The position numbers and the translations under genes were made by a program. 64,000 bases of DNA from Drosophila persimilis (lineage: Eukaryota > Arthropoda > Insecta > Diptera > Drosophilidae). The notes beneath the pieces are model-generated. The model was given only the letters and a program-made list of their open reading frames with translations. It was not told the DNA's origin and did no database searches. Position 1 is the first letter of the stretch, and each line of letters opens with the position of its first letter. Positions 11,964 through 23,645 of this stretch are shown one piece after another. The stretch is from positions 2,604,001 through 2,668,000 of the forward strand of contig NW_020825326.1 in assembly GCF_003286085.1 (NCBI RefSeq). Direction: 5' to 3'.

Positions 11964-14710
11964 CTAATTACTAGAAAGGTGTGTAAGGATTAGTAATTTA
12001 ATAAGAGGGAGAGAATAAGTGGTGGATATAATATGGTAGAGGGAATTATAGTCCGAGCATAAGACCCTAAATGGTTCATGCAAGGAATAATTCGATCTAC
12101 AAAGTGGAAGGAACAACGGTATAAAATTTCTAGCAAGTCTAATAGGAATCGTGAAGTTTATGCGGCTCAACAGATCAGGGCTGTCTATGTCACCCCTGAT
12201 CAAGTTGTGCACAAATATCACACCAAGCATTTTTCTACGGTTAACTAAGGATGGGAGGTTTACTAATAGTAGTCTACTAGAGTAAGATGGGAGTCTTACA
12301 CCCGCATCTCAGTTAAGGCCCCGCAGAGCAAAGAGTAAAAAGTTGTTCTGTACTGATTCTATACGGTCCTGGTGTACTTTGTACTGAGGGCACCATACAC
12401 AGGAGCCGTATTCTAAAATCGGACAAACTAGCGTAGTATAGAGAGTCTTTGTTATATAGGGGTCGTCAAATTTCTTTGACCACCTCTTTATAAACCCAAA
12501 CGCGCCCATGGCCTTATTTACCATAGTAGAACTGTGTTCGGAAAACTTTAACTTGGGGTCTAACATAACACCCAGATCATCCACCAGGGTAATTCTCTCA
12601 AGAGAACCACCAAATAGGGTGTAGGTAGCCAACAAGGGGCTAGAACGATGAAATGTCATTACTTTGCATTTCGAGGCATTAAGGTGTAACAAGTGTGCAC
12701 AACACCATGACTGAAAGCTATTGAGATCGGATTGCAAGCGAGAACGAAATGAAATGTCCTTGTACTGGACACAGTGTTTAACATCATCCGCATTCATAAG
12801 TACTCGAGAGTATGTTAATACTGAAGGCAAGTCATTAATAAAGAGTGTGAAGAGTAAGGGGCCTAGATGGCTGCCCTGTGGTACTCCCGAAGAAACCTTT
12901 ACTGGTAAAGAGAGGGAGTTTTTGAAGAGGACTCTTTGAGACCTAGAACAAAGATAGCTAGAAATCCATCTCAGGAGGTTGGGCGGAAACCCTAAAAGGT
13001 CAAGTTTATGTGCTAGAAGGGAATGGTTTACAGAGTCGAATGCTTTGCTAAAGTCGATGTAAATAACATCCGTCTGTAAGTTACCTTGAAAGCCTTTAAT
13101 AATGAAAGAGGTAAACTCTAACAAGTTCATGGTGGTTGATCGCCGCCTTATAAATCCATGCTGAGTTGGAGATATAAGTGACTTGCAGAGATGTTGCAAG
13201 TGCGGAGTTAAAACCTTCTCAAACATTTTTGGAATAGCGGATAACTTTGCTATACCTCTATAATTTTTTGCATCAGACTTGCTACCTTTTTTATGGAGAG
13301 GAATTATAAACGATTCCTTCCAGATTGGGGGGAAACAAGAGGAATAGTTTAAGCAAACGTCCACACAGAGCCTCGGCGTAGTACCTGAGTACACAACCTG
13401 GAACCCCGTCTGGACCCGGTGAAAACACCGGCTTAACTAGTCGAAGATCATGAAGTAGGGAACATTCATTTAACAAGGGACTGAATATGCCGTTCGACCT
13501 CGGTATACCGTATGGGTACGGATGACCAGAGTAGCTTTCCTCAGAATATGTGGTTTGGAAAAACTGGGCAAAAAGATCGGCAATTACCTGATCATTATTT
13601 GCCGACGTATTACAAAATGATAGCGAGGATGGGTGTGCGGACGTTCTACGCTTACTGTTTACGAAGCAGTAAAACTGTTTAGGGTCCTGAGAAAAACGTA
13701 TCCTGCAACGAGATAGGTAGTTCTTATAGCATTGAGCATTAAGAACTGAAAAGTTTGACCGAGCTATTACATAACGAGAGTGAGAAGTAGGAGAGCCCAC
13801 TTCTTGAAATTTTTTATAAAGTCTTGATTTTAAGTTTTTTAGACTGGATAACTCTTTGGTAAACCAAGTGGGGTTTTCCAGATCTAATCGGACAAGAAAG
13901 CGGGACACAAGAATCAAAAAATGTGCCAAGAGGATTGTAAAAAATGTTTGTGCCTTTTGTGACATCAGTGCACAAGTACAAAGCGGACCAATCAAAATCC
14001 CTAATGAGGTTATTAAGCTTCGCAAACTCGGCTTTACGAAAGCAGCGGACACGTTCAGGTAGTCTACTCGACCGATCCAATACAGTTGGTCCTATATCTA
14101 GCGACACCTCGAAAGTAGGGTGGTAGGCGTCTTCAGGTATAGTGAGCGGAAGGGCTCGGGTTAACAACACTATGGTCGGATCCGATACAAAGCATAGATC
14201 AAGCAATCGACCCAAGGAATTTTTCACATGATTGACTTGAGACAGGGACAGGTCAAGCAAGCCGTCAACAAAGTCATGTCGTGACATGGGCACTAGGATA
14301 CTAGACTCGTTTACCGAAGACCAAACAGTTCTTGGCAAGTTGAAGTCACCAAGAACTATCATATGATCTTCCGAATAAGGTGGAATATATGAGCAAGTAA
14401 TGAATATAGCGAAAGCGGGAAGAATCAGTTTTACACACAGGAATTCCAGTTCCCATTGGACTTGGACTGTGAAACGTCCCGACGCGAAATTAGAGTTCAC
14501 TGCAATCAGAACCCCTCCTGCACTTCGAGACGAACGGTCTTTCCTAAAAGTTGTGTACCGACCTGCCAAAACCTCGGAACTAAGAATGTCCGGCTTTAAC
14601 CAGGTTTCAGTAAACACAATAACGTGGGAAGCAAATGCAACACTATCCCGGAAAAGAATGCTGAGCTTACTACGCAAGCCTCTTACATTCTGATAGGTTA
14701 CTAAAAGAGA
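11964..14710 (-). pseudogene. CR1 ORF2: endonuclease + RT, broken (CR1-2)
   Basis: Endonuclease and RT motifs are as in CR1-1. Lesions are a 17-bp deletion at 13345 (between ggaat repeats), which shifts the frame upstream of the RT core; a stop near 12309, where the C-terminal part is lost from the main frame; NADD instead of YADD; and the endonuclease/RT frame change near 13860. The longest frames are 12309-13394 (RT core) and 13814-15016 (endonuclease joined to the ORF1 tail). The endonuclease QNVRGL Asn is retained, unlike in CR1-1. Confidence 0.85.
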
Positions 14711-15701
14711 TGTTAGTTTTTTGGAAGAGGAAGTTGAGGTTGAGGTTGAGGGTGGCACAATGGAAAGATTTGGAAGGGATATGGGGGGCCTATTCTTCTT
14801 CTTAGCCTTAAACTCCTTCACCACCAAATGCTCCGGCCAAAATTTGGCGGAGCAAATGGTGTCAAATTGTGTTGGGGAGATGCTTATCTTAAACGAGGCT
14901 ATCTCCCTGGCATAAGAGAAGTTAAATTTCTCCACCTTTAAACCCACGGCTTTTATTTTGCTTTGAATAAAAGCAATTACATCATTAGATGAGGTCAGGG
15001 GCCAGCCGTGAAACAAAAACTTGTCGTTTTGGTGGGACTCCCACCAGTGGTTTAGTCACCACAGGCCTAGTACCTTTGGTGGCAATATCCGGAGGTCCGG
15101 AACGTCTATTTACTGGTGGGATCGGGATAGACGGGACAACCAGCGAACTTGCGGACACCACGGACACGGACGCTGCAGACGTACTTGGCTGCACATTCTC
15201 CGAGGCGATGAATTCGGCAACCGAATCTGCATCGCCAGCAGCTGTCGTTGCCCTTGGGGTGGCAAACAAAATCAGCTGCTGTACACTTTGAGTGGTCGGA
15301 GTCCGATTTTCGGCAATGAGCGGCTGAGCGACTATTGGCACTTGCAGATCCCGCGGAGTGACCTTTTTGCGCCTCGGAGACTCATTCAGCAGTTTTAAAC
15401 CGCTAAACTAAGCCTCCATGGCTAGGAGCCGATCGTATTGGTTTTTAAAACCAACGGTCAGCTCCTTAACGCCAATCCGCGTCTGCCTCATGAAAGATAC
15501 CATTTCCTTCTCCACCGCACGGCATGCCTCGCAACTGTAATGCAAGCCATTACGTTTGGTTATAGCATCACTCACGAGGCCAGAAAATCCAGCGCATTTT
15601 GCGTGCTCTACGCTGTCGCAGAGCCAGCAGGGGACATTCGGCTGATCGTGAGTAATCCGCTTCTTACAGGTTTTTTTGGCACAGACCACAGCGTATTACA
15701 T
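14711..15701 (-). pseudogene. CR1 ORF1 (PHD finger), broken and run into ORF2 (CR1-2)
   Basis: ORF1 starts at the ATG at 15699-15701 followed by TAA at 15696-15698. A second stop lies at about 15405-15407. The 29-bp deletion near 14726 removes the end of ORF1, so that the C-terminal ORF1 frame (from about 15016) reads directly into the endonuclease, giving a continuous 400-codon frame at 13814-15016. In CR1-1 and CR1-4 the two are separate. The joined frame lacks the PHD part. Confidence 0.8.
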
Positions 15702-16189
15702 TTTATTATTTATTTATTTACTATTATTTGCAAAACAAATTGGTAGCAGTCCAATGTGCCAGACAACGCTCAAAGCGGAATTGGTAAAAAAAGAGAGCAG
15801 AGTGGAGAGCGGTTATAGCGAGAGCTACTAAGCAGAGAGCGCTATTGCTCAGAAAGATTAAAGAGCGAAAGAGAAAGAACAGTTATTGAAGTTAAGGTGA
15901 TAGCGAGAGAGTGATAAAACAACAAAAGCTACAAGACGAGAGCGGACTGTAATGCAACACAACAACACAAACACGACAAGCCGACGCCGAAAAATAAAAA
16001 GTTAAATAATGTTTTAACACAAATCAAAAGGCATGCACTCGCGGAATAGAATAGGTTTCCAGATTGTTGGCTGGCTAGGAAGTTAATTAAAGTTTATTTA
16101 GGAAAACACCGGCTGTTTATTCAAAACAAAAGGAAACAATGCGGAGCGCAAAACAAAAACGCGTCTGGTCACTACGAAAGAGAACGAAC

Positions 16190-18772
16190 TATACTTATAC
16201 CATATTTTGTGTATTATTACTAGCATCTAAAATATTTTTAATTTCATAGTGATTATGATCGTTTGTCATCCTTATAATTTAGACTTATCTTATTTACAAT
16301 TTCAGTATAAATTTTATGACCAATACTTCTAATAACTCTCTGTTGTCCATAATAGGTTTTTTTTATGTCCAATTCATTCAATATATTGAGTATGAGTTAA
16401 TCGTTTCACTACTGACTTTTTTACGCCTTTAACCTTCCGTCAAACGACGTCATTATTTTCCCTGCATTTTCGTCTTTCATTAATCCAAGCTCTTTGTTAT
16501 TGGCGAGATTTATACCGAATCTGATTGAGGCTAGGTAATTGGATGTATCAAAGCGATTAGGATTGTCTTAATTAAATCATAAAAATCTTCTTCTGATGAT
16601 ATAATAAATGAATCTGTATCCATATAGAGTATTTTTGATGATGGACATTTTACAGAAGGAAAATTATAGACATAGTCATACATTAACAATTTTGAAAGCT
16701 CTAATACACTAACTTCAATGTATATGGCCTTATCATAAAAAATTCTGGACTTAGTTGATTTAATGGCAGCCAAATTATCTCCAAAGATTTCAACACTGTG
16801 GAAATTATGTCTTGCTATGCGTTGTCTAAACCCTGCAGAGTTTTGTCTTGAATCATAATGTTTAACTAATGCAACCTCACGACGTTTTTCTACATTCCTC
16901 ATTGTTTTGCCGTGAACGGCATTAACCATTAATTTGTAAAAGTTTATCTCAAAGTCATTGCTAGCTAATTTTCTAAGTGATGTATTGAGCTCAATATAAG
17001 GTTTCAGCCAACAGGACTGATTAAATGATAAAACTCGAGATATTTTTTCTAAAGTCATACCCTGCTCTAAACATAACTGTAGCTGCTTCAAATGGATTAT
17101 ATAGTTCTTTATATCAGTTAAGTCAGCTATTAGTTATGTCTGCTTTCCTCCTGGTGGAATCGTATTTTCGGGGCAAAAAGGTAAACTATTATGCTTATTA
17201 TGAATATCATCAGGATATCGCAATCTACTTCAAAAATATATCCAACATCACTAGATGCTAATATGCTAAGAACGATGAGAGATGAAATTTCATCGATACT
17301 TAGAAATTTAAAATTAGAAAATGGAAGGGGTTGACTCATAGGCTATGAGTCATAGCCCATCCATATAAGTTGTTGGCGTCAATATATGAAAGGAAATTTA
17401 TGGGTTCAGTAGGCTTAAATTTATTATTTAAATATTTGTTATTTGCTGTTGCAATCCGTTGAGTACAGTGGGTCAACCCTCCACGAACAGCAGTTTTTAA
17501 CAAATTAGAAATGTCAGGATCACTAACAAGTTCTAATTCTACCTTTGTGTATTTTAACATTGCATCCCATGAAACTGAAGGAGCAGTAGCTTAATTAATG
17601 GGGTCTAACCTGTACACTGGGGAGCAAAGACTCCTAAAATTCTCAAATACATCAGCAAGAATTAAAACATCGCTTTCCAAATATAATTTTAAATAATCTC
17701 TGATACATTTGCAATTAAATGCGCCCCCAAACCTTCTGAGCAAAGTTGTAGTCTTCAACACTGAATTCCTCATCATTTAGGGAATTATAAAAATATTCTC
17801 GCGAAGGAAGCAGGGATTCATCAAATTTTTTAAAACTATCCAAATAATCATAGGGAAATACTCCCTTTCGTCGTAGCATATCAAATTTTTCACCTTGATA
17901 TTTAGTTTTCAAAATGAAAATAAAATTCCCTATGTCCATATAACCAGCGAGTTTTTCTAAGCTTGAATTTTAAAATATATTTGAATCTATATATCTGATT
18001 TTATATTGATGAAGATAAGATTCATCTAGCTTACAAATTTGAGTTAACGCAATATATAACTCTTTATTGCAAGGAATGGATCTTAGTTCACCTTTTATTG
18101 ATGTAACAAATAAATGTATATCATAACGAGACAAGTTATGAAAAACTACAGGGAAAAAGGGATCGCTTAATCTAAATTTCTGTTTACCCAACTTATGAAT
18201 AGGACCTACATATTGACCTGTAAACTGATCAAAGAATTTTTCTCGATCATCATCAGAAATTTGTTTCCCGCAGGCATAGCAAACGCCATGTTCCTGGTAA
18301 TCCTCATCCCAAATGTTAAACTGGTAGATTGGTTTTTTATAGGACTTCCAGTACATCTCATAAAGTCCATCGACTTTCATCCTAAGTGCTTGACAAAATT
18401 TTTGGAAACAATCCGGTCCTGAAATAACAAAATCATAATGTTTATGAGTTTATTACCTTTGCTGGATTGTGAAAATATTTACCACATCTCATTAAGGTGA
18501 GCATTGTATTTATGTAAAATATAAAATGCTGCACATTCTGTATGCCTCTGTACCTCTGTATAGTAGTTGATGATTTTGATGGTTCATTAAGATTTATATG
18601 GTAATTTTCCAAAACTGCTTCGATGTCAGCATAAATTACTACTGGTGGAGATAGTTTTTAAGAAAAACTTTTGAAGACAGTTTTGGTATTAGGTTCAGGA
18701 TACTTTTACACACTCTTCAGTGTCATGAAACGTATTTGTTGTACTATAAAATTGCAAACAGTTCTCGTAAAA
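16190..18772 (-). mobile_element. Polinton/Maverick fragment, array unit 3
   Basis: Third copy of the Polinton segment, closest to unit 2. The junction with the CR1 5' UTR at 16189/16190 is at the same base as in the other units. Confidence 0.75.
16253..18763 (-). pseudogene. Polinton family B DNA polymerase, decayed (unit 3)
   Basis: The motifs are as in unit 2: YIDANNLYGWAM near 17375, KLMVNAVHGKTMRN near 16915, YMDTDSF near 16620 and an exonuclease part at 17970-18660. A private 1-bp loss in a T run near 16569 truncates the C-terminal frame at 16531. All other major lesions are shared with unit 2. Confidence 0.85.
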
Positions 18773-19146
18773 TTATGCAGCACTATGGGATCTACTATGT
18801 TGCCAATAACATAATTTCCTCATGCACGTTATATATGCATAATGCATCATTTGCATATTATCACTATTAATTATAAGCAAATTTATGTGTTGAGTCCGAA
18901 TTTTCCTAGTCCTCACTGTGGGTCCTACAACGTTTTTCCCATTACTTGGACGTTGACTGCATCTTAAAAGGGGCGATGCAGTTACTGCACCGTCAAGTGG
19001 CCCGTGTGACACCAGCAGAAGGCTGTTACGCGCGGATCCCAGGCAAAACGCAGCCCTCCTCCCGCCCAACCGACCGAGGGGCGCTGCCGCATGACGCGCG
19101 GTGCGTAGCCGAACCGAACACGAGCATGCAAGAAAGATAGCTATTA
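18773..19146. other. Unidentified sequence between Polinton and the CR1 3' end (unit 3)
   Basis: Third copy of the 370-bp unidentified stretch. It looks practically the same as in unit 2. Confidence 0.5.
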
Positions 19147-19226
19147 GACTAAGATTCGAGGAAAATTAGTACTAAACTTACTAAGAAACTAAGCATGCAA
19201 TCAAAATACAAATACCACTACAATTA

Positions 19227-21975
19227 CTAATTACTAGAAAGGTGTGTAAGGATTAGTAATTTAATAAGAGGGAGAGAATAAGTGGTGGATATAATATGGT
19301 AGAGGGAATTATAGTCCGAGCATAAGACCCTAAATGGTTCATGCAAGGAATAATTCGATCTACAAAGTGGAAGGAACAACGGTATAAAATTTCTAGCAAG
19401 TCTAATAGGAATCGTGAAGTTTATGCGGCTCAACAGATCAGGGCTGTCTATGTCACCCCTGATCAAGTTGTGCACAAATATCACACCAAGCATTTTTCTA
19501 CGGTTAACTAAGGATGGGAGGTTTACTAATAGTAGTCTACTAGAGTAAGATGGGAGTCTTACACCCGCATCTCAGTTAAGGCCCCGCAGAGCAAAGAGTA
19601 AAAAGTTGTTCTGTACTGATTCTATACGGTCCTGGTGTACTTTGTACTGAGGGCACCATACACAGGAGCCGTATTCTAAAATCGGACAAACTAGCGTAGT
19701 ATAGAGAGTCTTTGTTATATAGGGGTCGTCAAATTTCTTTGACCACCTCTTTATAAACCCAAACGCGCCCATGGCCTTATTTACCATAGTAGAACTGTGT
19801 TCGGAAAACTTTAACTTGGGGTCTAACATAACACCCAGATCATCCACCAGGGTAATTCTCTCAAGAGAACCACCAAATAGGGTGTAGGTAGCCAACAAGG
19901 GGCTAGAACGATGAAATGTCATTACTTTGCATTTCGAGGCATTAAGGTGTAACAAGTGTGCACAACACCATGACTGAAAGCTATTGAGATCGGATTGCAA
20001 GCGAGAACGAAATGAAATGTCCTTGTACGGGACACAGTGTTTAACATCATCCGCATTCATAAGTACTCGAGAGTATGTTAATACTGAAGGCAAGTCATTA
20101 ATAAAGAGTGTGAAGAGTAAGGGGCCTAGATGGCTGCCCTGTGGTACTCCCGAAGAAACCTTTACTGGTAAAGAGAGGGAGTTTTTGAAGAGGACTCTTT
20201 GAGACCTAGAACAAAGATAGCTAGAAATCCATCTCAGGAGGTTGGGCGGAAACCCTAAAAGGTCAAGTTTATGTGCTAGAAGGGAATGGTTTACAGAGTC
20301 GAATGCTTTGCTAAAGTCGATGTAAATAACATCCGTCTGTAAGTTACCTTGAAAGCCTTTAATAATGAAAGAGGTAAACTCTAACAAGTTCATGGTGGTT
20401 GATCGCCGCCTTATAAATCCATGCTGAGTTGGAGATATAAGTGACTTGCAGAGATGTTGCAAGTGCGGAGTTAAAACCTTCTCAAACATTTTTGGAATAG
20501 CGGATAACTTTGCTATACCTCTATAATTTTTTGCATCAGACTTGCTACCTTTTTTATGGAGAGGAATTATAAACGATTCCTTCCAGATTGGGGGGAAACA
20601 AGAGGAATAGTTTAAGCAAACGTCCACACAGAGCCTCGGCGTAGTACCTGAGTACACAACCTGGAACCCCGTCTGGACCCGGTGAAAACACCGGCTTAAC
20701 TAGTCGAAGATCATGAAGTAGGGAACATTCATTTAACAAGGGACTGAATATGCCGTTCGACCTCGGTATACCGTATGGGTACGGATGACCAGAGTAGCTT
20801 TCCTCAGAATATGTGGTTTGGAAAAACTGGGCAAAAAGATCGGCAATTACCTGATCATTATTTGCCGACGTATTACAAAATGATAGCGAGGATGGGTGTG
20901 CGGACGTTCTACGCTTACTGTTTACGAAGCAGTAAAACTGTTTAGGGTCCTGAGAAAAACGTATCCTGCAACGAGATAGGTAGTTCTTATAGCATTGAGC
21001 ATTAAGAACTGAAAAGTTTGACCGAGCTATTACATAACGAGAGTGAGAAGTAGGAGAGCCCACTTCTTGAAATTTTTTATAAAGTCTTGATTTTAAGTTT
21101 TTTAGACTGGATAACTCTTTGGTAAACCAAGTGGGGTTTTCCAGATCTAATCGGACAAGAAAGCGGGACACAAGAATCAAAAAATGTGCCAAGAGGATTG
21201 TAAAAAATGTTTGTGCCTTTTGTGACATCAGTGCACAAGTACAAAGCGGACCAATCAAAATCCCTAATGAGGTTATTAAGCTTCGCAAACTCGGCTTTAC
21301 GAAAGCAGCGGACACGTTCAGGTAGTCTACTCGACCGATCCAATACAGTTGGTCCTATATCTAGCGACACCTCGAAAGTAGGGTGGTAGGCGTCTTCAGG
21401 TATAGTGAGCGGAAGGGCTCGGGTTAACAACACTATGGTCGGATCCGATACAAAGCATAGATCAAGCAATCGACCCAAGGAATTTTTCACATGATTGACT
21501 TGAGACAGGGACAGGTCAAGCAAGCCGTCAACAAAGTCATGTCGTGACATGGGCACTAGGATACTAGACTCGTTTACCGAAGACCAAACAGTTCTTGGCA
21601 AGTTGAAGTCACCAAGAACTATCATATGATCTTCCGAATAAGGTGGAATATATGAGCAAGTAATGAATATAGCGAAAGCGGGAAGAATCAGTTTTACACA
21701 CAGGAATTCCAGTTCCCATTGGACTTGGACTGTGAAACGTCCCGACGCGAAATTAGAGTTCACTGCAATCAGAACCCCTCCTGCACGTCGAGACGAACGG
21801 TCTTTCCTAAAAGTTGTGTACCGACCTGCCAAAACCTCGGAACTAAGAATGTCCGGCTTTAACCAGGTTTCAGTAAACACAATAACGTGGGAAGCAAATG
21901 CAACACTATCCCGGAAAAGAATGCTGAGCTTACTACGCAAGCCTCTTACATTCTGATAGGTTACTAAAAGAGATG
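19227..21975 (-). pseudogene. CR1 ORF2: endonuclease + RT, broken (CR1-3)
   Basis: It has the same lesions as CR1-2: a 17-bp deletion at 20608, a stop near 19572, NADD in place of YADD and the endonuclease/RT frame change near 21120. The endonuclease keeps Asn in QNVRGL. The 29-bp deletion near 21989 joins the ORF1 tail to the endonuclease in one 377-codon frame (21077-22210). Confidence 0.85.
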
Positions 21976-22964
21976 TTAGTTTTTTGGAAGAGGAAGTTGA
22001 GGTTGAGGTTGAGGGTGGCACAATGGAAAGATTTGGAAGGGATATGGGGGGCCTATTCTTCTTCTTAGCCTTAAACTCCTTCACCACCAAATGCTCCGGC
22101 CAAAATTTGGCGGAGCAAATGGTGTCAAATTGTGTTGGGGAGATGCTTATCTTAAACGAGGCTATCTCCCTGGCATAAGAGAAGTTAAATTTCTCCAGCT
22201 TTAAACCCACGGCTTTTATTTTGCTTTGAATAAAAGCAATTACATCATTAGATGAGGTCAGGGGCCAGCCGTGAAAAAAAAACTTGTCGTTTTGGTGGGA
22301 CTCCCACCAGTGGTTTAGTCACCACAGGCCTAGTACCTTTGGTGGCAATATCCGGAGGTCCGGAACGTCTATTTACTGGTGGGATCGGGATAGACGGGAC
22401 AACCAGCGAACTTGCGGACACCACGGACACGGACGCTGCAGACGTACTCGGCTGCACATTCTCCGAGGCGATGAATTCGGCTACCGAATCTGCATCGCCA
22501 GCAGCTGTCGTTGCCTTTGGAGTGGCAAACGAGATCAACTGCTGCACACTTGGAGTGGTCGGAGTCAATTTTTCGGCGGCGCACGGCTGTGTGACGGTTG
22601 GCACTTGCAGATCCCGCGGAGTGACCTTTTTGCGCCTCGGAGACTCATTCAGCAGTTTTAAACCGCTAAACTGAGCCTCCATGGCTAGGAGCCGATCGTA
22701 TTGGTTTTTGAAACCAACGGTCAGCTCCTTAAAGCCAATCCGCGTCTGCCTCATAAAAGCTACCATGTCTTTCTCCACCGCACGGCATGCCTCGCCACTG
22801 TAATGCAAGCCATTACGTTTGGCTATAGCATCACTCACGAGGCCAGAAAATCCTGCGCATTTTGCGTGCTCTACGCTGTCGCAGAGCCAGCAAGGGACAT
22901 TCGGCTGATCGTGAGTAATCCGCTTCTTACAGGTTTTTTTGGCACAGACCACAGCGTATTCCAT
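21976..22964 (-). pseudogene. CR1 ORF1 with an intact N-terminus (CR1-3)
   Basis: ORF1 opens with ATG-GAA at 22964, without the codon-2 stop of the array copies, and is open for 238 codons to 22248. The PHD-like cluster is present but one Cys of the CEAC pair is Gly (SGEAC), so the finger may be damaged. The middle differs from array ORF1 (VTQPCAAEKLTPTTPS type). The frame break after VSRLAPDLI is present as in all copies, and the tail continues in another frame into the endonuclease. Confidence 0.8.
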
Positions 22965-23645
22965 TTTATTATTTATTTATTTACTATTATTTGCAAAACA
23001 AATTGGTAGCAGTCCAATGTGCCAGACAACGCTCAAAGCGGAATTGGTAAAAAAAGAGAGCAGAGTGGAGAGCGGTTAAAGCGAGGGCTACTAAACAGAG
23101 AGCGCTATTGCTCAGAAAGTTTAAAGAGAAAGAGAAAGAACAGTTATTGAAGTTGAAGTGATAGCGAGAGAGTGATAAAACAATAAAAGCCACAAGACGA
23201 GAGACGAGAGCTGTAATGCAATGCAATTTACTCACGTCAAACAAACACAACAACCCGACGCCGAACAATTTTAAGTTCAATAAATAATAATTAACCACAA
23301 ATAAAAAAGGCATGCACTCGCGGAATAGAATAGGTTTCCAGATAGTAGGTGGATTAGGAAGGTATTTAATGTTTATTTAAGAAAACACCGGTTGTTTATG
23401 TGAAACAAAGGGAAAATATGCGGAGCGCAAACAAAAACGCGTCTGATCTACGAAAGAGAACGAACGATTCTTTCCATTCACTCTTTCGATTTCTAGGCAA
23501 AGGCTTTTTGCTCATCATTTACTTGAAAAGTGTCTTGCATTCCACGAGAGTACAGTAGTACAGTAGAATATAACGATTAACTTACTATTTTGGTGCATAT
23601 TGCATGGCGTGGTATCGGTGAGTCCGCAATGTATTGAGTATATTG
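22965..23645 (-). promoter_or_regulatory. CR1-3 complete 5' UTR
   Basis: About 680 bp lies between the ORF1 ATG and the inferred element 5' end. It is purine-rich (gagcgag, gagagcg, aagagaaag repeats) in its ORF1-proximal half, and the other half includes an acaaaaacgcgtctgatc stretch. Non-LTR elements carry internal promoters here. I see no specific motif that fixes the start beyond the boundary shared with CR1-4. Confidence 0.5.

Larger units (their letters stand above)
11884..16189 (-). mobile_element. CR1-2, recombinant array copy
   Basis: This 4.3-kb CR1 copy is a mosaic. From its 3' end to about 14905 it carries the markers of CR1-3: the 17-bp deletion at 13345, EN codon Asn rather than Ile, ggcacaatgg, the 29-bp deletion near 14726 and tctccctgg. 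From about 14935 it carries CR1-1 markers: ctccacc, the TAA at ORF1 codon 2, the CR1-1 version of mid-ORF1, and the truncated 5' UTR fused to Polinton at 16189. The site at 14524 is discordant (CR1-1-like) and may be a small conversion tract or a later mutation in CR1-3. Confidence 0.85.
1..22450. repeat. Tandem array of a 7.26-7.31 kb CR1 + Polinton unit
   Basis: The motif at position 1 (ccaggtttcagtaaacacaa) recurs at 7307, 14600 and 21863, giving spacings of 7306, 7293 and 7263 bp. Everything between recurs in the same order and orientation: CR1 5' half, Polinton polymerase relic, about 370 bp of unidentified sequence, CR1 3' half. Units differ by scattered substitutions, a 17-bp deletion (junctions at 13345 and 20608), a 29-bp deletion (near 14726 and 21989) and a micro-inversion in unit 1 (3477-3491). 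The array may extend left of the window. The last partial unit grades into a CR1 copy with a different right flank, so the right edge is approximate. Confidence 0.95.
19147..23645 (-). mobile_element. CR1-3, last array copy with complete 5' UTR
   Basis: A 4.5-kb CR1 element. Its 3' half matches CR1-2 closely (17-bp and 29-bp deletions). Its 5' half is of the second ORF1 type, shared with CR1-4. The 5' UTR continues past the point where array copies are cut and ends at gtattgagtatattg (23645), the same place as CR1-4 (42556), so this is probably the true 5' end. To the right lies the TART-like element. Its left flank is array unit 3. Confidence 0.85.

Noticed and set aside
1-23645. Array as rDNA, histone or other host tandem repeat
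   Set aside because: The unit contains only CR1, Polinton and unidentified DNA; no rRNA or histone sequence is present.
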